A stretch of 5,663 nt of DNA. Origin: DATLAN01 sp035527455 (lineage in GTDB: Bacteria; Planctomycetota; Planctomycetia; Pirellulales; Thermoguttaceae). Where the stretch lies: positions 1 to 5,663 of the forward strand of contig DATLAN010000633.1 in assembly GCA_035527455.1 (NCBI GenBank). Direction: 5' to 3'. Positions 1 through 5,602 of the stretch are shown in pieces (the first letter of the stretch is position 1; every line of letters begins with the position of its first letter). The position numbers were made by a program, and so were the translations under genes. The notes beneath the pieces are model-generated. The model had not been told where the DNA came from. It was given only the letters and a program-made list of their open reading frames with translations, and made no database searches.

Positions 1-256
1 CGCAGGTCGGTTGACACGAGGCGTCGCGAAACGAGGGTTTCTTCGAACTCGCTACGTCGCGACTCTCAGGCCCAAGGGCGAGCATCTCAGCCGTTTTGAA
101 CATGCCTTGGCTCATGACCCGGGCAAAATGGATGGAAGACAGGTCGGTATCTTGACGAACGGGGACCTGACGCGTAGCATCAGTGGCTGGATGGGAGATT
201 GAAATCGCTATCGGTATCAGTCGCTATCAGTAGTTGTTCGCACACACCTCTCGGGG
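1..256. other. Upstream region without a supported gene
   Basis: No recognisable gene lies here. One + frame is open from the window edge to a TGA at 200-202 and would encode a basic peptide of about 65 residues. It resembles no family I know and could be a chance reading frame or the tail of an upstream gene. The stretch looks less GC-rich than the coding DNA that follows. TCGCTATC occurs at 205-212 and again at 221-228, with TATCAG at 215-220 and 225-230, giving a small direct repeat in the probable leader. CAGGTCGGT occurs at 3-11 and at 140-148; neither repeat has a known role. Confidence 0.4.
152..180 (+). promoter_or_regulatory. Putative sigma70-type promoter for the secreted protease gene
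   Basis: TTGACG at 152-157 (5 of 6 to the -35 consensus) is followed after exactly 17 bases by TAGCAT at 175-180 (4 of 6 to the -10 consensus). Transcription would start near 187 and leave a leader of about 70-80 bases before the protease start codon. It is the best-spaced pair I found in bases 1-256. A TTGACA at 11-16 has no acceptable -10 partner. The match was made by eye and GC-rich bacteria often depart from this consensus, so this is only a candidate. Confidence 0.35.
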
Positions 257-3200
257 ATGAATACCATGACGGGACACCGGATGGCGGCGATACTCTTGGT
301 TGCGGCGACGGCGGGGGTACTGGGCAGCCTGATACCGGCCGCCTCGGCCCAGGAATCGCCCATCTACCTGGGCGTCAACGTCCAGAACGTCGATGCGCCG
401 CAGGCGGCCGGGCTGGGCGTCCTCGCCCGCCATGGTGCACTGATGGTGAAGGTCTTCCCCAGCTACCCGGCGGACCGCGCGGGGCTTCGGGCGGGCGATG
501 TCGTCGTCGTATGCGGGAACCGCCGGGTCAACACCGCCGACGACCTGCAAGCGGCGATCCGTGGAAGCGAGGTCGGCAGTTCGCACCGCGTTCTCTTCTA
601 TCGGGGCGCGCAGTTGTACGCGACGAACGTCCTGGTGGGTATGAGCCCGATCGACCCGCCACCACCGCCCACGCCGGTGACCCATCCCCCGGACGGTCTT
701 CCCAGCCGGCTTTCCGGCCATCCCGTCGGAGGTCTGCATGCTGGTGTTGCTCCGGGGGGATTTCCCGCGACCGGCGGTCCCGCGCACGAGACCTATCTCG
801 GCCTGCGGGCCCGATCGGCAGGGCATCCCGACGCCGTGGCCGCGGGGATCGAGTCACCGTTGGGCGCCGCGATCGTCGCCGTCACACCCGATGGTCCGGC
901 CGCACTGGCCGGGCTGCGGCGCGGCGATCTGATCGTTCAGTGGGGCGGCCGGGAAATCCAGACCTACGAGGATCTCGAAGCGGCGGCGCGGCGGAGTCCC
1001 GCGGGCAGCCGGCAGCGGATCGTCTTCGTTCGCGGATACAACCGGTATACCGTGGAAATGCCGATCGTGACCAGGCCGCTCGCGGAGCCGCTGCGCTGGT
1101 ACGCGCACCCGACGGGAGGGTATTGGCTGCTCGTGCCGCGCGGGTGGACGGTCTCGCCGACGGTCGTCCCGGACGGCAACGCGGAGAACGCCTACGATCC
1201 GATCGAATCCACCGAAAAGGCTTACGTTTTCCGTTGTTTCCACAAGCAGTGGGAGGCCGGCGATCTCGACGCGGTCCTCGACGCGTTCGTGCGGGACAAG
1301 TACCAGCAGCATCCCGAGGCGCGGAGCGGGCGTTTCCCGGCGGGCGCAGCGGCCGGCGCGTGGGCGGCCTACGCGATCGAGGAAGAGGGGCGGCGCTTCG
1401 TCTTGTACCGCATCGCCCTGGTCGGCCGAGGGCGACGGTACGTGATCAACGTCACCGCGCCGGTCCTCTCCGATCCCGCGACACTCCCCGGTCCGATCGG
1501 CGACGTGCTGGCGGGAGTCGAGTGCCCGGAGGCGCCCGGCGCGATTACCCCGCCGCTCGTTCAGACGCCGCCGGTGATCCCGCCGCTCGCCCCGCCGCTC
1601 GTCCAGACACCACCGGTGGTCCCGCCGAGCGCGCCGGCCGGAGGGCTTGCACAGCCGAACGACCCGCCGCCGCCCTTGCAGCCGCCGGTCGAAGAGACCC
1701 TGACGCAGACGCGGGCGACTGTTCCGCCGGAAGGAGGGACCTTGGCGCTCGACGACGGCGCGCTGGTGCGGATCGCGCCGGGAGCGGCCGCACCGCGGGA
1801 GGTCACGCTGCGGAAGATCGGCGGGGAGCGGTTCTTCGGCGGTCCGGGGCGATTGGCCTACGAGGTCTCCGGGCTGGAGGACGGTGCCGAGGTCTCGTTC
1901 CAGGCGGTGCTGCCGCCGGGCATCGACCCCGACAATGTGTATGCGCTGACGTACGACGCCGACGCGCTCGACCGGGTGCTCGATGAGGCGAAGGCCCGCG
2001 CGCCGGCGGGAGCGGCATCCGGCACGGCAGGCGCGGGGAGGCCGACGGCGCTGCCGGTGACTTACAACCCCGCCACGGGGCAGGCGACCGCCAGCGCGCA
2101 AATCAAGGGGCAGCGACTGGACGCCGGGCCCCCCGCCCGACGTTTTGCTTTCGGCTACTGGGAAAACTACTACGGCAAGCACGACGTGCATACGCTGCTC
2201 ATGCCGTACTGCGAGCAGGTGGCCGGCAGTTGTTGGGCCACCGACACCATGCTCCTGCAGCGTCGGCTGACCCGCTGGCGGAGCATATTCGAGGACTACG
2301 AGGTTCCCCATATCCTGCGCTGCCTGGGAGTGTCGAATCGCGATTATGGATTGGGCCCGCACCAGATCAAGTTCTATCTGCCCGGGCACCTTGCGCGGAC
2401 GACGGGCTACGACTTCGAGACCTTCGGCTGCGCCACCGAGGGCGATCTTCGCGATAAGATCCTCCGTCAACTGGATAAGGACCGGCCCGTTCTTTACGCC
2501 TGGTCCGGCCACGCCGTGCTTCTGTTGGGATATCGCAAGATCAAGAACCCCGACGGCAGCCTCGCCGACCTGGAAATCCTCATCCACGACACCAAGAACA
2601 TGGATCCCCCGACGGAAAACGACGGGACCATGTACACCTGGGTGCCGTGGAAATGGATCAACGGGCGGAACTGGATGTACACGTCCATCGTCTATCCGAT
2701 CGACGATCCGCCCGCCGATTTCATCCTACAGACGATCGGGTATCCTTCGCAGGGGGACGTAGGCACGATCGAGTTCCTGGCGACGCACCCGAATACGAAA
2801 AGGGACTACATTCTGGCGAAGTACGCCTGGGACGTCGAGGGGCCGCCGCGCCACATGTGGATTCCCGGCGCGATGATCGCCAGCTCCGCGACCGGGGCCG
2901 AGACGGTGGCCGAGCCGTCCGATCGCATCGATCCGATCCCCGCCACCGCGACGCGATTGAACCTGCGCCTGCCGATGTGGAACGCCGACGTGAAGCCCGC
3001 CGACGTCCGCGTGCGCCTGCTCGTCCGGCACGAAGGAGGGAAGCGCATCCACGAAGAGCCCGAGCGGGCGTTCACGCTGCCGGCCGAGGGCGTCAGCCAC
3101 TACGAGTGCGCGATCGACGCCGACACGCTCCGCCGGACGGACGACGCCGACGCGAAGGGGAACTGCCTCCTCCGCGTCGATGTCGATATGCGCGACGCGC

Positions 3201-4072
3201 AGGACCGCTATCTCGACGGCTTCTACTTCGACGCGAACATCGCGGCCGTCCCGCCGGAGATCACCGCGCACCCGCCGACCGCGGCCACCGGCTCGCCGAT
3301 CACCATTTCCGGCAAACGGTTCGGCAGCAAGCCCGGCGAGGGGACCGTGCTGATCGGCGGCGTTCCCCTGGCCGCCATCACCGCGTGGACGGACACGAAG
3401 ATCGAAGGGACCGTCCCGGAGTCGCTCACCGCGGGGACCGTGCCGCTGGTCGTCACGGTGCATGGCCACGCGAGCAAGCCGGCGAGCATCGAGGTGGTCG
3501 TTCCGCCGAAACCGCCCGCGCCGGCCAACCGCACGCTGGCCCTGCTCCAGAAGTGCGACGGGGTCGTCGTGATGCTGATTGCCAACGTCGAGCGGGTCGA
3601 CGGGGACGTCGTAGAGAACTTGATCCTGGGCGGCAGCGGCCTGTCCTTCACCTGGAACGGCTTGAGTTTCAAGGCCACGCACGACGAGACCGATGCGCAC
3701 CCGAACGGCAGCATCAAGCACATGGAAATCAGCGGCGTGGTCTCCGCCGACGGCGAGCGCGTCGAGAACTTCCACTATCTGAGCACCTCGCGCCAGAAGA
3801 ACGGCGGCGCCGAATATCGGCTGGAGTTCCGCGCGGGCAATTTCGTCAAGGTCGCAGAAAGCACCGACGGCAACCCGAATGTCTTCGTCTGGTACCTCGT
3901 GCCGCAGGAGAAGCTGGCCGAGTCGTTCATCAATCCGGAACTCATCAGCCGGGGGTATGACCCGCCGGGAACGGACAAAATCTCCTGGGACCGGAGCGCC
4001 AAGGTGTTGAAGGTCGGTCCGGGTTCGATGAATAAGATCTCGATCACTTTCAGGAAGACCAAGCCGCCGTGA
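257..4072 (+). CDS. Secreted multidomain papain-like cysteine protease with PDZ, ZU5-like and IPT/TIG domains
   Basis: Probable exported protease of 1271 residues; its substrate is unknown. A signal peptide (hydrophobic core about 10-27, likely cleavage after ASA at 29-31) is followed by PDZ 1 (about 36-128, YLGV at 37-40, core AGLRAGDVVVV) and PDZ 2 (about 179-270, core AGLRRGDLIV). Residues 280-423 suggest a PsbP/Mog1-like fold (GGYWLLVPRGW). A proline-rich linker spans 427-478, and a ZU5-like segment about 486-556 (PEGGTLAL, then IAPGA). The protease domain (about 640-815) has GSCWATD with Cys659, GHAVLLLGY with His752, and HDTKN with Asp778, a triad in the order expected for clan CA peptidases; Gln654 may form the oxyanion hole. 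A beta-rich region precedes an IPT/TIG domain (about 998-1082). Residues 1091-1271 are unrecognised. ATG 257 has no spaced Shine-Dalgarno; in-frame ATG 266 has GGGG nine bases upstream and keeps the signal peptide, so it may be the real start. A structural, catalytically inactive role is possible but less likely with the triad intact. Confidence 0.9.
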   Translation: MNTMTGHRMAAILLVAATAGVLGSLIPAASAQESPIYLGVNVQNVDAPQAAGLGVLARHGALMVKVFPSYPADRAGLRAGDVVVVCGNRRVNTADDLQAAIRGSEVGSSHRVLFYRGAQLYATNVLVGMSPIDPPPPPTPVTHPPDGLPSRLSGHPVGGLHAGVAPGGFPATGGPAHETYLGLRARSAGHPDAVAAGIESPLGAAIVAVTPDGPAALAGLRRGDLIVQWGGREIQTYEDLEAAARRSPAGSRQRIVFVRGYNRYTVEMPIVTRPLAEPLRWYAHPTGGYWLLVPRGWTVSPTVVPDGNAENAYDPIESTEKAYVFRCFHKQWEAGDLDAVLDAFVRDKYQQHPEARSGRFPAGAAAGAWAAYAIEEEGRRFVLYRIALVGRGRRYVINVTAPVLSDPATLPGPIGDVLAGVECPEAPGAITPPLVQTPPVIPPLAPPLVQTPPVVPPSAPAGGLAQPNDPPPPLQPPVEETLTQTRATVPPEGGTLALDDGALVRIAPGAAAPREVTLRKIGGERFFGGPGRLAYEVSGLEDGAEVSFQAVLPPGIDPDNVYALTYDADALDRVLDEAKARAPAGAASGTAGAGRPTALPVTYNPATGQATASAQIKGQRLDAGPPARRFAFGYWENYYGKHDVHTLLMPYCEQVAGSCWATDTMLLQRRLTRWRSIFEDYEVPHILRCLGVSNRDYGLGPHQIKFYLPGHLARTTGYDFETFGCATEGDLRDKILRQLDKDRPVLYAWSGHAVLLLGYRKIKNPDGSLADLEILIHDTKNMDPPTENDGTMYTWVPWKWINGRNWMYTSIVYPIDDPPADFILQTIGYPSQGDVGTIEFLATHPNTKRDYILAKYAWDVEGPPRHMWIPGAMIASSATGAETVAEPSDRIDPIPATATRLNLRLPMWNADVKPADVRVRLLVRHEGGKRIHEEPERAFTLPAEGVSHYECAIDADTLRRTDDADAKGNCLLRVDVDMRDAQDRYLDGFYFDANIAAVPPEITAHPPTAATGSPITISGKRFGSKPGEGTVLIGGVPLAAITAWTDTKIEGTVPESLTAGTVPLVVTVHGHASKPASIEVVVPPKPPAPANRTLALLQKCDGVVVMLIANVERVDGDVVENLILGGSGLSFTWNGLSFKATHDETDAHPNGSIKHMEISGVVSADGERVENFHYLSTSRQKNGGAEYRLEFRAGNFVKVAESTDGNPNVFVWYLVPQEKLAESFINPELISRGYDPPGTDKISWDRSAKVLKVGPGSMNKISITFRKTKPP
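1550..1627 (+). repeat. Imperfect 42-bp-period repeat encoding a proline-rich linker
   Basis: Within the protease gene, bases 1550-1585 and 1592-1627 are direct copies matching at 32 of 36 positions. They encode PPLVQTPPVIPP (residues 432-443) and PPLVQTPPVVPP (446-457). Three of the four differences are synonymous, so the peptide is better conserved than the DNA. This is an internal duplication in an extended linker between the possible PsbP-like domain and the ZU5-like segment. Such linkers usually act as flexible or wall-spanning spacers, and their length can vary between strains. Confidence 0.8.
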
Positions 4073-4086
4073 CGCGCAACGCGCGT
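4072..4086 (+). other. Small GC hairpin overlapping the protease stop codon
   Basis: ACGCGC (4072-4077) and GCGCGT (4081-4086) form a perfect 6-bp stem around a 3-base loop, starting on the last base of the stop codon. The next bases are GGGTGAAAAG with no T-run, so it does not look like an intrinsic terminator. It could be a weak pause or 3'-end structure, or chance in GC-rich DNA. Read-through into the binding-protein gene is therefore possible. Confidence 0.3.
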
Positions 4087-4174
4087 GGGTGAAAAGCGAA
4101 TGATTGATTCCAGTGTGCGCCATCGCCGAACTTCTGCACAAGACTCGGATATGCGTATCCCAGTCTGTCGGACA

Positions 4175-4180
4175 AGAGGA
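4175..4180 (+). promoter_or_regulatory. Ribosome binding site of the solute-binding protein gene
   Basis: AGAGGA ends eight bases before ATG 4189, a good Shine-Dalgarno match at normal spacing. It fixes the start, and the resulting N-terminus is a well-formed lipoprotein signal. An imperfect palindrome (GGATA, TGCG, TATCC) lies just upstream at 4147-4160; I assign it no function. Confidence 0.65.
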
Positions 4181-4188
4181 CGTGGGCG

Positions 4189-5208
4189 ATGAGTCGGCCG
4201 TTTTGTGTGGTACTTTGCGTGTTTCTCAGCGGCTGCTGGTCCGCGTCCGGGCCGGAGGTGATCGTTTATACGGCCTTGGATTCGGAGTTCTCCGAGCCGA
4301 TCCTGGAGGATTTCACCGCAGCGACGGGAATCGCCGTGCGGGCGAAGTTCGACGTGGAGTCGACCAAGACGGTCGGACTGACCAACGCCATCTTCGCCGA
4401 AAGCGGCCGGCCGCGGTGCGACGTCTTCTGGAACAACGAGATCCTCCAGACGCTACGGCTGGAACGGGAGGGGCTTCTGGAGGTCTATCGCCCGCCCATT
4501 GCCGAAGAGTATCCCGAGTCGGCCCGTTCGCCCGACGGCACCTGGCACGGATTCGCCGCGCGGGCGAGGGTGCTGATCGTCCATGAGCAGATCCCCGAGG
4601 CGAAGGAGGAGTGGCCGACCTCGATCCACGACCTGACCGACTCGCGGTGGAAGGGCCGGGCGTGCATCGCCAAGCCCCTGTTCGGCTCGACGGCCACCCA
4701 CGCCGCGTGCCTGTTCGCCTATTGGGGCGATGAGAAGGCGAAGGACTTCTTCCGCCGGCTCAAGGCCAACGACGTGGCGATCCTCTCGGGCAACAAGCAC
4801 GTGGCCGTTTCGGTGGCGGCGGGCGAGTATGCCTTCGGACTGACCGACACCGACGACGCGATGATCGAGATCCGGCGTGCCCGGCCCGCCACGGCGGCCA
4901 TCGTCTATCCGGATCAGGGCGAAGACGGCATGGGCACGCTGTTCTTTCCCAACACGCTGGCGATCATCAAGGGCGGCCCGAACGTCGAACACGCCCGGCG
5001 TCTGGTCGATTATCTCCTCTCCCGCCAGGTCGAGGCCCGACTGGCCGCCGGCCCCAGCGTCCAGATTCCGCTGAACCCGAACGTGGAGGTCGAAACCCGG
5101 GTGGAGACGCCGCGCACGATCAAGGCGATGCGGGTCGATTTTCCGGCCGCCGCCGGGAAGTGGGACACGGCGCGGGAGTTCCTGCGGGACGAGTTCGCCG
5201 GCGGGTGA
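4189..5208 (+). CDS. Extracellular solute-binding lipoprotein, FbpA/AfuA-related ABC transporter family
   Basis: Likely the substrate-capturing part of an ABC importer, held to a membrane by lipid. The 339-residue length is normal for the family. A short hydrophobic N-terminus ends in the lipobox LSGC with Cys16 as the lipidated residue, and the residue after it is Trp rather than the Asp linked to inner-membrane retention in enterobacteria. Family hallmarks run in order: first strand EVIVYTALD (23-31), a CDVFWNNE segment (77-84), GFAARARVLIV (121-131), WKGRACIAKP (154-163), AGEYAFGLTD (211-220) and a C-terminal YPDQGEDGMGTLFFPNTLAI block (240-259). In classical Fe(III)-binding members two adjacent tyrosines sit near the GEYAFG segment; here that place reads LTDTDDA, so iron is not assured as ligand. 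The gene begins 116 bases after the protease gene in the same direction. No permease or ATPase gene is visible, so partners must lie elsewhere. Family assignment is firm, ligand unknown. Confidence 0.88.
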   Translation: MSRPFCVVLCVFLSGCWSASGPEVIVYTALDSEFSEPILEDFTAATGIAVRAKFDVESTKTVGLTNAIFAESGRPRCDVFWNNEILQTLRLEREGLLEVYRPPIAEEYPESARSPDGTWHGFAARARVLIVHEQIPEAKEEWPTSIHDLTDSRWKGRACIAKPLFGSTATHAACLFAYWGDEKAKDFFRRLKANDVAILSGNKHVAVSVAAGEYAFGLTDTDDAMIEIRRARPATAAIVYPDQGEDGMGTLFFPNTLAIIKGGPNVEHARRLVDYLLSRQVEARLAAGPSVQIPLNPNVEVETRVETPRTIKAMRVDFPAAAGKWDTAREFLRDEFAGG

Positions 5209-5292
5209 TTGATCGGAAGACGGCGAAGACATGTAGCGATGTAGGCCGGAACAAGCGCAGCGCAGTTCCGGCATCTGGTGTGGAAAAGCCGC

Positions 5293-5430
5293 CTAGCCCG
5301 GATTATTCATAGGCTTGTAGCTACGTTCGCTAGAACGTGGAGCGTGCCCAAGGGTTACGACCACGTTCTGGCGAACGTGGCTACGACAGTGTGTCACGCA
5401 ATTCCCGGGGTCATGAATAATACGGGCTAG
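5293..5430. mobile_element. Putative MITE-like element with 18-bp terminal inverted repeats
   Basis: Bases 5293-5310 and 5413-5430 are inverted copies matching at 17 of 18 positions; the one mismatch is G5301 against A5422. Both ends begin with the palindrome CTAG, which could be part of the terminal repeat or a 4-base target duplication; several IS5-group elements use CTAG-like YTAR targets. TA as target is equally possible from sequence alone. At 138 bp it is far too short to encode a transposase and would be moved in trans. It sits wholly between the outer REP-like copies and encloses the inner pair. Parent family not recognised. Confidence 0.5.
5317..5384. repeat. Inner inverted pair of a second GTAG-footed hairpin family
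   Basis: Bases 5317-5340 and 5361-5384 are inverted copies matching at 22 of 24 positions. In + strand RNA both mismatches become U-G wobbles, so the full 24-base arms can pair around a 20-base loop. Each copy alone is a tight hairpin: CCACGTTC (5361-5368) pairs with GAACGTGG (5373-5380) around GCCA, and the left copy has one wobble. Both have GTAG at the outer foot, like the outer repeats, but the stem sequence is unrelated, so this looks like a separate REP family. Confidence 0.75.
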
Positions 5431-5491
5431 AGCCACGTGCCGGAACTGCGCTGCGCTTGTTCCGGCCTACTTTGCCTACTTGCCCGACGTG

Positions 5492-5520
5492 TTGCGTCAA
5501 AGGCGTTGCCGGGGTAGTAT
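5492..5520 (+). promoter_or_regulatory. Putative promoter for the third gene
   Basis: TTGCGT (5492-5497) and TAGTAT (5515-5520) are separated by 17 bases. The -35 matches consensus at only 3 positions and the -10 at 4. The predicted start near 5527 gives a leader of about 75 bases, similar to that of the protease gene. The pair lies just downstream of the repeat block, which fits an independent transcription unit. Weak match, found by eye. Confidence 0.3.
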
Positions 5521-5577
5521 GGGTGGAAATCGCCGGGATGGGCGGGCGTGCCCGATACGATCCGCGGGAAGTTCGTA

Positions 5578-5601
5578 CCAGGAGAAGAACCAGGAGAAGA
5601 A
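5578..5601 (+). promoter_or_regulatory. Tandemly duplicated Shine-Dalgarno block
   Basis: CCAGGAGAAGAA occurs twice in perfect tandem at 5578-5589 and 5590-5601. The second copy puts AGGAG at 5592-5596, six bases before ATG 5603, which is ideal spacing; the first puts an equal AGGAG twelve bases further upstream. This decides the start at 5603 over an in-frame ATG at 5519. Confidence 0.7.
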
Positions 5602-5602
5602 T

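Larger units (their letters stand above)
5241..5470. repeat. Outer inverted pair of GTAG-footed REP-like hairpins
   Basis: Bases 5241-5273 and 5438-5470 are perfect inverted copies, 33 of 33. Each copy is itself a hairpin: GCCGGAAC (5245-5252) pairs with GTTCCGGC (5265-5272) around a 12-base loop containing GCGCAGCGC. Each has GTAG at its outer foot (5241-5244; CTAC at 5467-5470 on the other side). A GTAG foot beside an imperfect palindrome starting GCCGGA is the pattern of REP sequences mobilised by RAYT (TnpA-REP) transposases, and two REPs in opposite orientation form a REPIN or BIME. No RAYT gene is in the window. In RNA the arms could pair over 33 bp, or each could fold alone, and they may protect the 3' end of the upstream message. 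Confidence 0.8.
5209..5602. other. Non-coding intergenic region holding nested inverted repeats
   Basis: This 394-base gap contains no convincing coding sequence; reading frames crossing it on the - strand are repeat-derived or chance. Bases 5209-5240 hold small direct repeats: GAAGAC at 5216-5221 and 5225-5230, and ATGTAG at 5231-5236 and 5239-5244, the second overlapping the foot of the first REP-like hairpin. The nested repeat block follows at 5241-5470, and 5471-5602 hold a promoter candidate and a duplicated ribosome binding site for the next gene. Confidence 0.75.

Noticed and set aside
11..202. Small gene of 63 codons upstream of the protease
   Set aside because: No ribosome binding site is visible in the few bases before it, no family is recognised, and it overlaps the best promoter candidate. 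It might be the tail of an upstream gene but cannot be supported.
199..1986. Long + strand reading frame of 595 codons overlapping the protease gene
   Set aside because: It is very rich in Arg, Gly and Pro with no recognisable domain, as expected for an out-of-frame reading of GC-rich coding DNA. The overlapping frame has a signal peptide and clear PDZ motifs.
854..2587. Antisense reading frame of 577 codons
   Set aside because: It lies wholly inside the protease gene, is Arg-rich and shows no domain. Long antisense open frames are common opposite high-GC genes.
4072..4086. Rho-independent terminator after the protease gene
   Set aside because: The stem is only 6 bp and no T-run follows it.
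2726..4141. Antisense reading frame of 471 codons reaching into the intergenic gap
   Set aside because: It lies opposite the beta-rich and IPT/TIG part of the protease with composition typical of a reverse-complement shadow and no recognisable motif.
4453..5274. Antisense reading frame of 273 codons opposite the solute-binding protein
   Set aside because: The + strand frame carries continuous family hallmarks and a good ribosome binding site. The antisense frame starts inside the outer REP-like repeat and has no domain.
5241..5470. CRISPR array
   Set aside because: The repeats are inverted pairs of three different sequences rather than regularly spaced direct repeats, and no unique spacers of even length occur.
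5519..5602. Upstream in-frame ATG as the start of the third gene
   Set aside because: The added residues are hydrophilic and would bury the signal sequence. No Shine-Dalgarno precedes it, while ATG 5603 has AGGAG at ideal spacing.
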